Shown here: positions 1 through 11,376 of the stretch, in pieces
Layout: each line of letters begins with the position of its first letter
Numbering within the stretch: position 1 is the stretch's first letter
Origin: Allosaccharopolyspora coralli
GTDB taxonomy: Bacteria > Actinomycetota > Actinomycetes > Mycobacteriales > Pseudonocardiaceae
Direction of reading: 5' to 3'
Length of the DNA stretch: 64,000 nt
NCBI RefSeq assembly: GCF_009664835.1
Contig: NZ_CP045929.1
Span: forward strand, 3,596,001-3,660,000
Made by a program: the position numbers and the translations under genes
The notes under the pieces: generated by a model
What the model was told of the DNA's origin: nothing
The model's input: the letters and a program-made list of their open reading frames with translations, nothing else
Database searches by the model: none

Positions 1-173
1 GCACCCCGGTGGTGCAGTGCCGTCCCCAGCGCGAGCGCGCTGCCGAGAGCGTCCGCGTCCGGGTCGACGTGTCCGAACAGGGTCACATCGGAGGCGTTCG
101 CGAGCAGACTCGCCGCCCGGCGCAGCTCGATGTCGAACTCGCCGCAATCGGTTTCGACCCCTCGCGCAGTCAC
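1..173 (-). CDS. DHH-family phosphoesterase (NrnA-like), N-terminal part
   Basis: Only the first 57 codons lie in the window; the gene runs off the left edge. The start is a GTG at 173 behind a GGAGG-type ribosome site. After about 25 residues the product reads VTLFGHVDPDADALGS, the first metal-binding motif (HxDxDxxGS) of DHH/DHHA1 phosphoesterases that degrade nanoRNA or pAp. It lies 127 bp downstream of rbfA on the same strand, the position this family holds in mycobacteria. The family is clear from the motif and context, but the exact substrate cannot be told from this fragment. Confidence 0.85.
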   Translation of the reverse strand, partial: MTARGVETDCGEFDIELRRAASLLANASDVTLFGHVDPDADALGSALALGTALHHRG

Positions 174-300
174 CTCGCCACCTCCACGGCTGTCGGCCCG
201 CAACACGCCTTCGGGCGGGTGCGGTTTCCTCAACGGATCCCCGTCACGATCCTGACCCGCAGTCCCCTGGCGGGACCAGTCACGTCAACGACCGTTCACC

Positions 301-828
301 TCAGCGACCGCTGCCGTCCTGCCCCGACCGTTCACCGGCGTCGTCATCGAGATCCACGGTGTCTTCCTCGAGATCTCCCTCGTCCCCGAGATCAGTGGCG
401 TCGTCCCCGTCCTCGGACGACCGATACGGGTCGGCGTCGCCTGCCGGTGCGGCCGTCGACGCCAATCGCGCCACCTCGGCATCGGCCTCCTTGGCCTGCG
501 CGAGCAACTCTTCCATCCGGCGAGCGTCGTCCGGCACGGTGTCGGCGACGAACGTCAACGTCGGCGTGAACCGGACACCCGTCTGCGCCCCGACCCGCGA
601 ACGCAGCACACCGTTCGCGCTGGCCAGCGCCGCCTCCGTCGACGCATGATCGGCGTTGTCGCCGAAAACCGTGTAGTACACGGTCGCGTCCCGCAGATCC
701 GCCGTCAGTCGGGCGTCGGTGATCGTCACCATCGCCAGGCGCGGATCTTTCACCTCGTACTCCAGGCCGGACGCCACGATCTGCGCGATCCTCTTGGCGA
801 GCCGGCGGGCGCGCGCGGTATCAGCCAC
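301..828 (-). CDS. rbfA: Ribosome-binding factor A
   Basis: RbfA (175 aa) is a cold-adaptation and 30S maturation factor that binds pre-16S rRNA near helix 1. The first 120 residues form the RbfA KH-like fold, with the family segments [19 protein letters not shown] and [10 protein letters not shown]. The GTG start at 828 sits behind GGAGGTGCGCC. Residues from about 130 onward are a strongly acidic, low-complexity tail (runs of Asp/Glu, then Ser/Gly) absent from short RbfA proteins. It is the penultimate gene of the rimP-nusA-infB operon, between the DUF503 gene and the DHH gene. Confidence 0.95.
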   Translation of the reverse strand: MADTARARRLAKRIAQIVASGLEYEVKDPRLAMVTITDARLTADLRDATVYYTVFGDNADHASTEAALASANGVLRSRVGAQTGVRFTPTLTFVADTVPDDARRMEELLAQAKEADAEVARLASTAAPAGDADPYRSSEDGDDATDLGDEGDLEEDTVDLDDDAGERSGQDGSGR

Positions 829-968
829 GGCGCACCTCCTCCTCGATGTCCTCCGTCACCGGCCCACCGGGCCGATGAGTCACCCCGCCGACGCGAGCAC
901 GCGCCGACCACCGTGGCGGCACCACGGTCCCGTGCACGGCGACCCCACCGAGCACGGACCGCCACCGT

Positions 969-1262
969 TCAATCCTCCGGACCGAGCATGCGTTGCCGCG
1001 TGGACAGCAACTCCAGTTCCGGGTGCCCCGCCATCGCGCGTTCGCAGGCGTCGAGAACCTCGCGCACGTGCCCGGCATCGGCGGCTACGGCGCTCACCCC
1101 GATCCGGGTCCTGCGGTGCAGATCTTGGTCGCCGACCTCGGCGACCGCCACGTCGAAGCGCCGCCGCAGCTCGGCCACCACCGGCCGCACCAGGCCACGC
1201 TTCTGTTTCAACGAATGGACGTCTCCGAGCAGCACGTCCAGCTCCAACGCACCGACGTACAT
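969..1262 (-). CDS. DUF503 family protein
   Basis: A 97-aa protein of the DUF503 (YlxP-like) family, recognised from the N-terminal MYVGALELDVLL followed by HSLKQKRGLVRPVV and the segment FDVAVAEVGDQD. The family commonly sits between infB and rbfA and has been linked to ribosome maturation, but its biochemical role is not settled. It lies 61 bp after infB and 140 bp before rbfA on the same strand, so it is almost certainly co-transcribed. Confidence 0.9.
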   Translation of the reverse strand: MYVGALELDVLLGDVHSLKQKRGLVRPVVAELRRRFDVAVAEVGDQDLHRRTRIGVSAVAADAGHVREVLDACERAMAGHPELELLSTRQRMLGPED

Positions 1263-1323
1263 GCGCCGACCACCGCCGCGACGAGCCGGCCGGGGCCCGG
1301 ACGGACCGGACCCCGGCGTCGAC

Positions 1324-4347
<3,024 letters not shown>

Positions 4348-4496
4348 TGCTCTCCTCATCTGGGGAGGCCGGGCGGCAGTCCCGCTCGACCTCGTCCTAT
4401 CGCCGATGCGCGTTCATGTCTTCAGCTTCACGGCTGATTCATGACGGGTCGACCTGCTTCCTTCCAACGTCCGGAGCGGGAAGGTCCCGCTCCGGG

Positions 4497-4793
4497 TCAC
4501 GCCCACTGCTCGAGATGCACCTGGATCGCCGAGGTGTCGAGAGGCCCACGCACGCGCAACGCGCGAGGGAACGCTCGACGTTTCTCGGCGAGACGGAGAC
4601 ACGCGGGTTCGGGATGCAGCCATGCGCCCCGACCCGGGTGCCGACGCCGGGGGTCGGGAACGGCGACACCTCTCGCACGACCGCTCTCCGCCACCACTCG
4701 CAGCAGCTCCGTGGCCGACGTCCGGTTCCGACAACCGACACACGTGCGAACGGGACCGTGCGGACCACGGTCATCGGACGTGCGTGTACGGAT
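4497..4793 (-). CDS. ylxR: YlxR/RnpM-family nucleic-acid-binding protein
   Basis: YlxR proteins (RnpM, an RNase P modulator in Bacillus) are small basic proteins encoded between nusA and infB. The frame carries the diagnostic RTCVGCR, then LLRVVAESG, PGRGAWLHP and RRAFPRALRVRGPLDTSA. Reading upstream from RTCVGCR, no ATG, GTG, TTG or CTG occurs before an in-frame TAG. The coordinates given use an ATC at 4793 preceded by GAGGGAG at good spacing, giving 98 aa. The nearest canonical starts (GTG near 4700) would delete the conserved motif. Either a rare AUC start is used or a one-base error or frameshift lies upstream. The gene is 47 bp after nusA, so it belongs to the operon. Confidence 0.85.
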   Translation of the reverse strand: MRTRTSDDRGPHGPVRTCVGCRNRTSATELLRVVAESGRARGVAVPDPRRRHPGRGAWLHPEPACLRLAEKRRAFPRALRVRGPLDTSAIQVHLEQWA

Positions 4794-4840
4794 TGTCGCT
4801 CCCTCGCGCCGAAGCCACCAGTGATTCTAACCTGCCGTTC

Positions 4841-5920
4841 TCACTCGGCCGAACCCACGGTCGGCAGCTCGTCGACCTCGGAGTGCACCGCCTCCGCCGG
4901 GGGCGGCTCGGCCGCCGGATGCCCGGCCTCGGTGGTCGGCGCGTCCGGATCGGCGTCACTGCGGATGTCGATCCGCCACCCGGTCAGGCGCGCCGCCAAC
5001 CGGGCGTTCTGCCCCTCCTTACCGATCGCGAGGGACAGCTGGAAGTCGGGAACGATGACGCGCGCGGTCTTCGCCCGCTCGTCGACGACCTCCACCGAGA
5101 CAACCTTCGCGGGCGAGAGCGCATTCCCGACGAACTCCGCCGGGTCGTCCGAGAAGTCGATGATGTCGATTTTCTCGCCGCCGAGCTCGCTCATCACGTT
5201 GCGCACCCGTGCCCCCATCGGTCCGATGCACGCGCCCTTGGCGTTCACACCCTCGACCGAGGAGCGCACCGCGATCTTCGAGCGGTGGCCGGACTCGCGC
5301 GCCACCGCCGGAAGCTCCACCGTGCCGTCGGCGATCTCCGGGACCTCCAGCGCGAACAGCCGTCGGACCAGGTTGGGGTGCGTGCGCGACAGGGTGATCT
5401 GCGGGCCGCGAGCACTGCGCGAGACCCCGACCACGTAGCACTTGATGCGGGTGCCGTGTTCGTAGCGTTCCCCCGGCACCTGCTCGGCCGCCGGAATCAC
5501 GCCCTCGCTGTCGCCGACCTGCACGACCACCATGCCGCGCGAGTTCGCCCGCGCGTCACGCTGGATCACCCCGCCGAGAATCTCCCCCTCCTTGGTGGAG
5601 AACTCGCCGAAGGTGCGCTCGTGCTCGGCGTCGCGCAGCCGCTGCAGGATGACCTGGCGCGCAGTGGTCGCCGCGATCCGGCCGAAGCCCTCGGGAGTGT
5701 CGTCCCACTCCTCGTCGACCTCGCCCTCGGCGCTGAGCGTGTGCGCGAGCACGCGCACGATGCCCGTCTTGCGGTCGACCTCCACCCGGGCTCGCGGCTG
5801 GTGGCCGTCGGTGTGGCGGTACGCGGTCAGCAGGGCCGACTCGATGGCCTCCAGGACCGTTTCGAACGGGATGTCCTTGTCGCGCTCGATCGCCCTCAGC
5901 GCGGCGATGTCGACGTTCAC
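4841..5920 (-). CDS. nusA: Transcription termination/antitermination factor NusA
   Basis: NusA (359 aa) binds RNA polymerase and nascent RNA to control pausing, termination and rRNA antitermination. The N-terminal polymerase-binding domain starts [15 protein letters not shown]. An S1 domain follows (residues about 130-200, ending near [13 protein letters not shown]-like residues). Two KH domains come next, with [13 protein letters not shown] near 245 and [19 protein letters not shown] near 310. It lacks the C-terminal acidic repeats of the E. coli protein, as is usual in actinobacteria. The start overlaps the rimP stop by 4 bp, indicating translational coupling. Confidence 0.96.
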   Translation of the reverse strand: MNVDIAALRAIERDKDIPFETVLEAIESALLTAYRHTDGHQPRARVEVDRKTGIVRVLAHTLSAEGEVDEEWDDTPEGFGRIAATTARQVILQRLRDAEHERTFGEFSTKEGEILGGVIQRDARANSRGMVVVQVGDSEGVIPAAEQVPGERYEHGTRIKCYVVGVSRSARGPQITLSRTHPNLVRRLFALEVPEIADGTVELPAVARESGHRSKIAVRSSVEGVNAKGACIGPMGARVRNVMSELGGEKIDIIDFSDDPAEFVGNALSPAKVVSVEVVDERAKTARVIVPDFQLSLAIGKEGQNARLAARLTGWRIDIRSDADPDAPTTEAGHPAAEPPPAEAVHSEVDELPTVGSAE

Positions 5921-6474
5921 TTCGACTCCTCAGTGTTGTCGCGGTCGCTCCCTGCGCGGGAGGTCCCGCCCGCAGCCCGCTCCAGTGTTGCCAATTCTTC
6001 CGCCGGTGGCTGCTGGAATTCCACCTCGACCGTGGCCCGTTCGACCTCGGTGTACTGCAGTGTCCGCAACTCGGTGCCCACGAGCACCTGCACCGAGGTC
6101 TGCCCCGCCGCACCGACCCGCACCGCCAGCTGGGTGCCGTCGGTCAGCCGCACCGTCACCTTCCGGAACTTCGCGCGCTGCCAGTGACGCGGCTTCGTCA
6201 GCGGCCGGTCCACCCCGGGCGAGGTCACTTCGAGGGTGTACGAGCCCTCGAGCACGTGCTCGTGGGCGTCGAGGACCTCGGAGACGACTCTGCTGGTGTC
6301 GGCGATGTCGTCGAGTCCCACGCCGTCGTCGGCGTCGACGACGACCTTGACCAGACGGCGACGACCGGCCTGCTGGACGTCGAGGCCCTCCAAGTCGAAG
6401 CCCGCGGCTTCGACGGCCTCGGCCACGACGGGCTCCAGCTGCGCGGCGATCTCACCACGCGGCGGGCTGGACAC
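5917..6474 (-). CDS. rimP: Ribosome maturation factor RimP
   Basis: RimP (185 aa) is needed for early 30S assembly. The protein shows the family pattern: an N-terminal alpha/beta domain with [19 protein letters not shown], the segment [17 protein letters not shown] around residues 75-95, and a C-terminal SH3-like domain. The open frame extends further upstream, but the GTG at 6474 (behind GGGAGT) begins just before the conserved part. It is the first gene of the minus-strand operon. The 238-bp gap to the divergent lipoprotein gene should hold the operon promoter. Confidence 0.93.
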   Translation of the reverse strand: MSSPPRGEIAAQLEPVVAEAVEAAGFDLEGLDVQQAGRRRLVKVVVDADDGVGLDDIADTSRVVSEVLDAHEHVLEGSYTLEVTSPGVDRPLTKPRHWQRAKFRKVTVRLTDGTQLAVRVGAAGQTSVQVLVGTELRTLQYTEVERATVEVEFQQPPAEELATLERAAGGTSRAGSDRDNTEESK

Positions 6475-6712
6475 GTTGGCACTCCCACGTTCTCCGGGTG
6501 CAGGTCGACAGGGAACACCTCGGGCCCGGTGACGGACCGCGCGGTACCGCGACCAGAACTGCACCGCACCGGTCGCGGTCGCCCAGCGTATCGCGTCCCG
6601 CGAGCGGCCAGCGCGGCATGACCGGGGTAGGTGATCTCGCCCTCGCGACGCCGCCGCGGCACGGGTGATCTCGATGCCGGCCGCTGTGGGGCTCCTGGCA
6701 GGATGGGACGAC

Positions 6713-7192
6713 GTGGACCGCCCCGCCCGCCGCTCACCCGCTCCGGTGCTGCACCGCCGCCGCCTGCTCGGCCTGACCGCGCTGCTGCCGGTGACCGCCG
6801 TGCTCGCGTGCACCGCCGACGAGCAACCGCCCGACCCGCTCCAGGCACTCGCACGCACCGCGAGAGCCGACGCGGTGCTCGCCGAACTCGCGGCGGAGCT
6901 CGGCGTCGGTCAGGCGCCCGAGCTCGTGCGGGTCCGCCGCGCACACGCGGACGCGCTGCAGCGTGAGATCGACCGCATCGACCCGCCGGACGAGGACGAC
7001 CCCCGCCCGCGTGACCCACAGCCCTCGCAGCGTCCCTCGTCGGCGCCGGAAGCCACGACCGCGCTCACCGAGGCACTCCGTTCCGCAGGGCGACAGGCCG
7101 CCGACCAGGTACCGAGGCTGCCCGCGCATCGGGCCGGGCTGGTCGGTTCGGTCTCCGCGAGCTGCGCGAGTCTGCTGGAGGTGCTGGCGTGA
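6713..7192 (+). CDS. Putative Tat/lipoprotein-type exported protein
   Basis: A 159-aa protein with an N-terminal twin-arginine-like signal (HRRRLLGLTALLPVTAVLAC) ending at a possible lipobox Cys, followed by an Ala/Arg/Glu-rich helical region with no catalytic motif I recognise. The GTG at 6713 follows AGGATGGG. Its stop overlaps the start of the ferritin-like gene by 4 bp (GTGA), so the two are coupled. In mycobacteria a comparable pair sits between rimP and proS. Function is unknown; a role at the membrane together with its partner is inference. Confidence 0.7.
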   Translation: MDRPARRSPAPVLHRRRLLGLTALLPVTAVLACTADEQPPDPLQALARTARADAVLAELAAELGVGQAPELVRVRRAHADALQREIDRIDPPDEDDPRPRDPQPSQRPSSAPEATTALTEALRSAGRQAADQVPRLPAHRAGLVGSVSASCASLLEVLA

Positions 7193-7635
7193 CCGAGCTG
7201 CCCGAACCCGTCACGCGATCGTTGGACGCCGCGGTCGCCGCCGAGCACGCGGCACTGTGGGTCTACGGACTCGCGACCGCCTTCGCCGCCGAACCGCGCG
7301 TGCGCTCGGCCCTCGACGAGGCGATGAGCACCCACCGCGACCTTCGCGACCGGGGTCAGCAGACGCTGCGCGACGCCGGGAACCGGCCACCGGCCGCCGC
7401 GCCCGCGTACTCGATGCCCGAACCGGTCACCGACCAGGCCTCGGCGATCCGGATGCTCGTCACCAGCGAACAGGAGTGTTCGGTCGGGTGGCGCGCCGTG
7501 CTCGACACCGAGGGGGCCGAGCCGGTGCGCGGGCTCGCGCTGGAGGCGCTCACCGCCACGGCCCGCAGGGCGACACGCTGGCGGCTCACCGTCGGCGAAG
7601 AGCCTGCTGCACCGCCGTTTCCCGGCCAGCCCTGA
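7189..7635 (+). CDS. DUF4439 ferritin-like protein
   Basis: A 148-aa all-helical protein that matches the DUF4439 ferritin-like family: two helical blocks with AAVAAEHAALWVYGLATAF near the N-terminus and VTSEQECSVGWRAVLD in the middle. The Glu/His positions resemble a four-helix-bundle metal site, but I cannot confirm metal binding. It is translationally coupled to the upstream exported protein. Its stop abuts the convergent membrane-protein gene, with no space for an independent terminator. Confidence 0.75.
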   Translation: MTELPEPVTRSLDAAVAAEHAALWVYGLATAFAAEPRVRSALDEAMSTHRDLRDRGQQTLRDAGNRPPAAAPAYSMPEPVTDQASAIRMLVTSEQECSVGWRAVLDTEGAEPVRGLALEALTATARRATRWRLTVGEEPAAPPFPGQP

Positions 7636-8586
7636 TCAACGCGGGCCGGTTTCGCCGTCCTGCGGCCAGCCGAGCCGCAACGCGTCCTTGGTGACCTCGG
7701 TGAGCCGTGCGTCCTCCCTGCCGGGCGAGGAGAAGTAGCTGGACTCGCCGATGACGACCAGCCTGTCCTGCTGTTCGGAGTGGTAGCCGAGGTCCTTGTT
7801 CAGGTTCGGGAAGTCGTCCGGCATGTCGAGGTCGGACGACATGAGGTCCTGGATGTTGCCAGTCCCGTCCCGGGTGGTCAGCGCGTTGAGCTCGGCGGCC
7901 GTCGCCGCGTCGGGCATCCGGGCCGTGACCACCGAGGTGAGCACCTTCTCTCCGCTCGGCAGCATCGTGGTGTACAGCGCACGGGTGAGGTGCTCACACG
8001 AGTGGGTGCGGAAGTACTGCGCGATCCGCGCCGTGGAGAACTCGCCGCAGGTGGCCGTCTCGACGCGCAGGTACTGGTCGAACCGGTACTTGCCGTCGTC
8101 GGCCGCCGACGGGGTCGGTGCCTGCGCCTCGGGCTCCGTGTCGGGGGCCACGGCGAACCAGATCAGGCCGGACACGACGGCCACACCCAGCAGCAGACAG
8201 CCGCGCAATACCCAGCCCATCGTGGTCACGGACGCCGAGTCGTCGTTGCGACGCGGCGGCTCGGGTGCCCTGTTCGGGCCCGGCGCCGGAGGGGGAGGAG
8301 GCCCCGGTGGCGGCCCGGCAGCCCTCTGCTGCGTGCGGGGCGGCGGCAGGTGTCCGGTGTGCTGGTACGGCGGCCGTCCGGCGTGAGGCGTTCGAGAGTG
8401 CCCCGGCGGCGATCCTGGGCGTGCGAAAGCGGGACGGGTGGTCTCGTCGGAGCCTCCGACAGGTCCCGAAGGACGTGCCGGACCGGAGTCGCGGACGGCA
8501 CCCAGCGGCGCGGTGTCACCGCGCTCGAAGCCAGACAGGGCAGGACTCGCCCGTTCGGGTAAACCGTGAGGATCCGACACGAGCAC
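7636..8586 (-). CDS. Proline-rich single-pass membrane protein, unknown function
   Basis: A 316-aa protein with a Pro/Gly-rich cytoplasmic N-terminus (residues 1-115, including a PPPGPPPPP-like stretch), one transmembrane segment around 125-150 (WVLRGCLLLGVAVVSGLIWF), and an extracytoplasmic domain of about 165 residues. The external domain has two Cys (TCGEFSTARI and HSCEHLTRAL) that could form a disulfide, and resembles actinobacterial sensor-like or secreted domains of unknown role. A GTG start at 8586 follows GGTAGG. I do not recognise a specific family. Confidence 0.7.
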   Translation of the reverse strand: MLVSDPHGLPERASPALSGFERGDTAPLGAVRDSGPARPSGPVGGSDETTRPAFARPGSPPGHSRTPHAGRPPYQHTGHLPPPRTQQRAAGPPPGPPPPPAPGPNRAPEPPRRNDDSASVTTMGWVLRGCLLLGVAVVSGLIWFAVAPDTEPEAQAPTPSAADDGKYRFDQYLRVETATCGEFSTARIAQYFRTHSCEHLTRALYTTMLPSGEKVLTSVVTARMPDAATAAELNALTTRDGTGNIQDLMSSDLDMPDDFPNLNKDLGYHSEQQDRLVVIGESSYFSSPGREDARLTEVTKDALRLGWPQDGETGPR

Positions 8587-8640
8587 CTACCGTAGCGGTT
8601 CCCCCGGACAGGGCGAACAGGACATGCATCGGCCGACGAG

Positions 8641-9675
8641 CTATGCCGAACGGAGTACTCGCATCACCCGTTCGACGTCGTCCACCGTGTTGTACATGTG
8701 GAACGCGAGCCGGACCGCGCCCGCCCGCACCGAGTGAGCGATGCCGGCGGCGGCCAACTTCTCGTGCGCCTCCGGGACGTCGACGGCGGTGATCGCCGAA
8801 CCCGCCGGCGACTGCCCCAACTCCTCGCGCAGGACGTCCACAAGGCCGACACAGTGCCGGCGCACCGACTCGCGGTCGACCTTGAGCAGCCAGGACATCG
8901 ACGTGGCCGCCCCGACATGGGCGAACCACGACGGCGACAGGTCCAGACCGTGCGCGCCCTCGGCAATCCGAGCAGGCAACCCCTCGGTCGCGGCGTCCCG
9001 GTCCGGGACCGAGTACCAATTCGCGCAAAGCGGCGCGACGAGAGCGCGAGCGTCCGGTCGTAGCGCCATCCATGCCGAACCACGCGGCGACAGCAGCCAC
9101 TTGTACGCGGTTCCGACGACGAAATCCGCCCACTCGAGTTGCAACGGCAACCACCCGGCAGCCTGCGTGACGTCGAGCAGCACCCGAGTCCCACCCGCCT
9201 GCGCCGCCACACGCAGGGCGTCGAGGTCCACGATCCGACCGTTGTTCGCCTGCACGACGCTGGCGACGACGAGATCGTGCTCCGCCACCCGGGCCGGGAG
9301 CTCCCCCAGACCGACCTCGGTGAGCCGCACACCCCGGCGCTGCTGCACGGCGAACGGGAAGGTCACGCTCGGGAACTCCTGCGCCGCGGCGAGGACGGTG
9401 GTGTCGGCGGGCAGGCTCGCGGCGACGAGGCCGACAAGCTGGGACACCGTCGCTCCGGCGGCGACCCGATCGGCGGGGACACCGATGAGCGAGCCGAACG
9501 CGGCCCGGGCGGTGTCGGCCGCGTCCACGAAGTCCCCGGCACCGTCGAGACCGCTGCCCCAGCGACGGACGGTCTCCGTCATCGCGTCGGCCGTGACCGT
9601 GGGCGGGATCCCGATGCTCGCCGTGTCGAGGTACCCCTCCGGCACGTCGAACGTCGCTCCGAATGCCTCGCGCAT
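8641..9675 (-). CDS. Class V aminotransferase (cysteine-desulfurase-like, PLP-dependent)
   Basis: A 344-aa fold-type I PLP enzyme related to NifS/SufS and isopenicillin epimerases. It opens with EGYLDTASIGIPP, the usual substrate-contact start. LLDVTQAAGWLPLQ is the Asp/Gln cofactor-binding strand, and GTAYKWLLSPRG carries the Schiff-base lysine. No conserved Cys loop of a group I or II desulfurase is visible, so sulfur mobilisation is doubtful; many such proteins are uncharacterised lyases or transaminases. It is transcribed divergently from the YjbQ gene. Confidence 0.8.
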   Translation of the reverse strand: MREAFGATFDVPEGYLDTASIGIPPTVTADAMTETVRRWGSGLDGAGDFVDAADTARAAFGSLIGVPADRVAAGATVSQLVGLVAASLPADTTVLAAAQEFPSVTFPFAVQQRRGVRLTEVGLGELPARVAEHDLVVASVVQANNGRIVDLDALRVAAQAGGTRVLLDVTQAAGWLPLQLEWADFVVGTAYKWLLSPRGSAWMALRPDARALVAPLCANWYSVPDRDAATEGLPARIAEGAHGLDLSPSWFAHVGAATSMSWLLKVDRESVRRHCVGLVDVLREELGQSPAGSAITAVDVPEAHEKLAAAGIAHSVRAGAVRLAFHMYNTVDDVERVMRVLRSA

Positions 9676-9734
9676 CCTCCGAACCTAGATCAGCGACACA
9701 CCCCGACACGAGCCCCGTTTCCGGCCCCTGAACT

Positions 9735-9806
9735 CCCCAACCGAGTGGGGACAACCCCGCCCCCTGTGGACAGAGGGGTGGCAAATTCGCGCGAATTTGC
9801 CACCCC
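9735..9806 (+). repeat. Dispersed 72-bp repeat, family 2, copy 1
   Basis: This ends in a perfect 32-bp palindrome (9775-9806) with core GGCAAATTCGC repeated in inverse, preceded by a 40-bp arm containing GGGGACAAC and CTGTGGACA. An inverted copy at 51240-51311 matches 68 of 72 positions by hand alignment. The sequences resemble actinobacterial DnaA boxes (TTGTCCACA) with one mismatch or less. It lies in the divergent spacer between the aminotransferase and YjbQ genes. Confidence 0.85.
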
Positions 9807-9824
9807 GGCTCGTAGGGTGGGGTT

Positions 9825-10235
9825 ATGGAGACGGAGGAGCTGGAGGTTCGGACCGGGTCGGCCGAGGTGGTACAGGACCTCAACGGCGAGTGCCAACGCT
9901 TCCTGCGGCAGGTCGGCGCGAGCGACGGGCTGCTGCACGTCTGGGTTCCGCACGCCACGGCAGGGCTCGCCGTGCTGGAGACCGGAGCGGGCAGCGACCA
10001 CGACCTCCTCGCCGCACTCAAGGACCTCTTCCCGGAGGACGACCGCTGGCAGCATCGTCACGGTTCACCCGGGCACGGCCGCGACCACGTCATCCCGGCC
10101 GTCGTTGCGCCCTACGCCTCGATCCCGGTCCTCGGCGGATCGATGGCATTGGGCACCTGGCAGTCGGTGTGCCTGGTCGACACGAACTCCGACAATCCGG
10201 TCCGCACGGTGCGCCTCAGCTTCCTCGCGGGCTGA
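9825..10235 (+). CDS. YjbQ/UPF0047 family protein
   Basis: A 136-aa single-domain protein of the YjbQ family. Diagnostic segments are GLLHVWVPHATAGLAVLE near residue 40, DDRWQHRHGSPGHGRDHVIP with the conserved His cluster in the middle, and LGTWQSVCLVDTN with the closing strand. Some members have weak thiamine-phosphate-synthase activity in vitro, but the physiological role is unknown. It begins 19 bp after the 32-bp palindrome of a dispersed repeat, which may overlap its promoter or leader. Confidence 0.88.
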   Translation: METEELEVRTGSAEVVQDLNGECQRFLRQVGASDGLLHVWVPHATAGLAVLETGAGSDHDLLAALKDLFPEDDRWQHRHGSPGHGRDHVIPAVVAPYASIPVLGGSMALGTWQSVCLVDTNSDNPVRTVRLSFLAG

Positions 10236-10319
10236 ACCCGCCAGTCTCACGCTCAGGGCTTCGGCAACGACTTCTGAGCCGAGCACGGACTGCTCTCAAG
10301 GCCCCGATACGGTGACCCC

Positions 10320-11171
10320 GTGACGTGGCCGAACAACGGGCAGAACAACTGGGGACACCAGCCGCCCCCACAGTCCGGACACCAGTACACCGGCAACTAC
10401 AGCGGCTTCGGCATGTTCGAGGAACCGCTGCGGGACGGCAGGAAACCACGCCGCAGGAAGTGGCTGACGATCACGGCCGTCGTGGTCGCCGTACTCGCGT
10501 TGGCCGGCGGTGTCGCGGCGGCGCTCGTGTTCGGCGGCACGACGCCGCAGCGGCCCGCCCCGCAAGCGGCTCCCCCGCCGGCACCGACGAGCACGACCTT
10601 CGTTCCGCCCGACGCGCCGGAACCGGTCGTGCCGGGCTGGCAGGTCGCCTACAACCCGCTGGGGCAGATCGCCTACGACGTGCCGCCCGACTGGCAGGTG
10701 CTGCCGGAGAACGACACGTGGTCGGCCCCGACGCTCGGCAACGTCGTGTTCCAGGGGTTGAGCAACGGCGCGCCCTACTCGTGCGGCGGCGGCTTCGTGC
10801 GCGGTCAGGTCGGCAGTACCGCCGTCGAGCAGGCGCAGCCCATCGACGTGACGGCGAACCAGTTCGCCGACGCCGTCGGCCGCGAGATCTACCGCACCAC
10901 GTCCCCGCAGATGCAGCTGCAGCTCGCGCCGCCGCAGCCGCTGCAGATCGACGGCGTCGAAGCGGTCCGCGTGGACGCGACGGCGACGCTGCCGCCCGGC
11001 AATCCGTGCCTGCCCACCGAGGCGACGATCTCCACCGTCGTGTTCCAGGCGAAGGAGAGCTTCGTCGTCGTGGTCGCAGGCGCCGACAGTGCCGGAGGCC
11101 CGCCCGAGCCGGCCGCACCCGGCGCCGAGGTCGTCGGGCAGATCGTCGAGTCAGCACGCCCGGTGCGCTGA
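10320..11171 (+). CDS. Single-pass membrane protein with extracytoplasmic domain, unknown function
   Basis: A 283-aa protein with a Gln/Pro/Asn-rich cytoplasmic N-terminus (about 45 residues, Tyr/Gly containing), a basic stop-transfer PRRRKW, a transmembrane helix (ITAVVVAVLALAGGVAAALV), a Pro/Ala/Thr linker and an external domain of about 180 residues (LGQIAYDVPPDWQVLP, two likely paired Cys). This layout is common in actinobacterial surface proteins. A GTG start at 10320. It is probably monocistronic. No enzymatic motif is visible. Confidence 0.75.
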   Translation: MTWPNNGQNNWGHQPPPQSGHQYTGNYSGFGMFEEPLRDGRKPRRRKWLTITAVVVAVLALAGGVAAALVFGGTTPQRPAPQAAPPPAPTSTTFVPPDAPEPVVPGWQVAYNPLGQIAYDVPPDWQVLPENDTWSAPTLGNVVFQGLSNGAPYSCGGGFVRGQVGSTAVEQAQPIDVTANQFADAVGREIYRTTSPQMQLQLAPPQPLQIDGVEAVRVDATATLPPGNPCLPTEATISTVVFQAKESFVVVVAGADSAGGPPEPAAPGAEVVGQIVESARPVR

Positions 11172-11376
11172 GTACTCACGCGGCTGGAAGGCGTCGGTCG
11201 GACACCCTGCGCCGAGATTTTTCAGCCATCGGCGGGTTCGCCTCTCACGGCGAAGCCAGCGTCGACGTCGTGGAATCGCAACCTGACGTCGACGTTCCCG
11301 CAGCCAGCCGCGCGAGGACGCCGCCACGGAATCCCCACCCAGCACCCGCGCCGCCACCGGGCGACGCACCCTCGGA

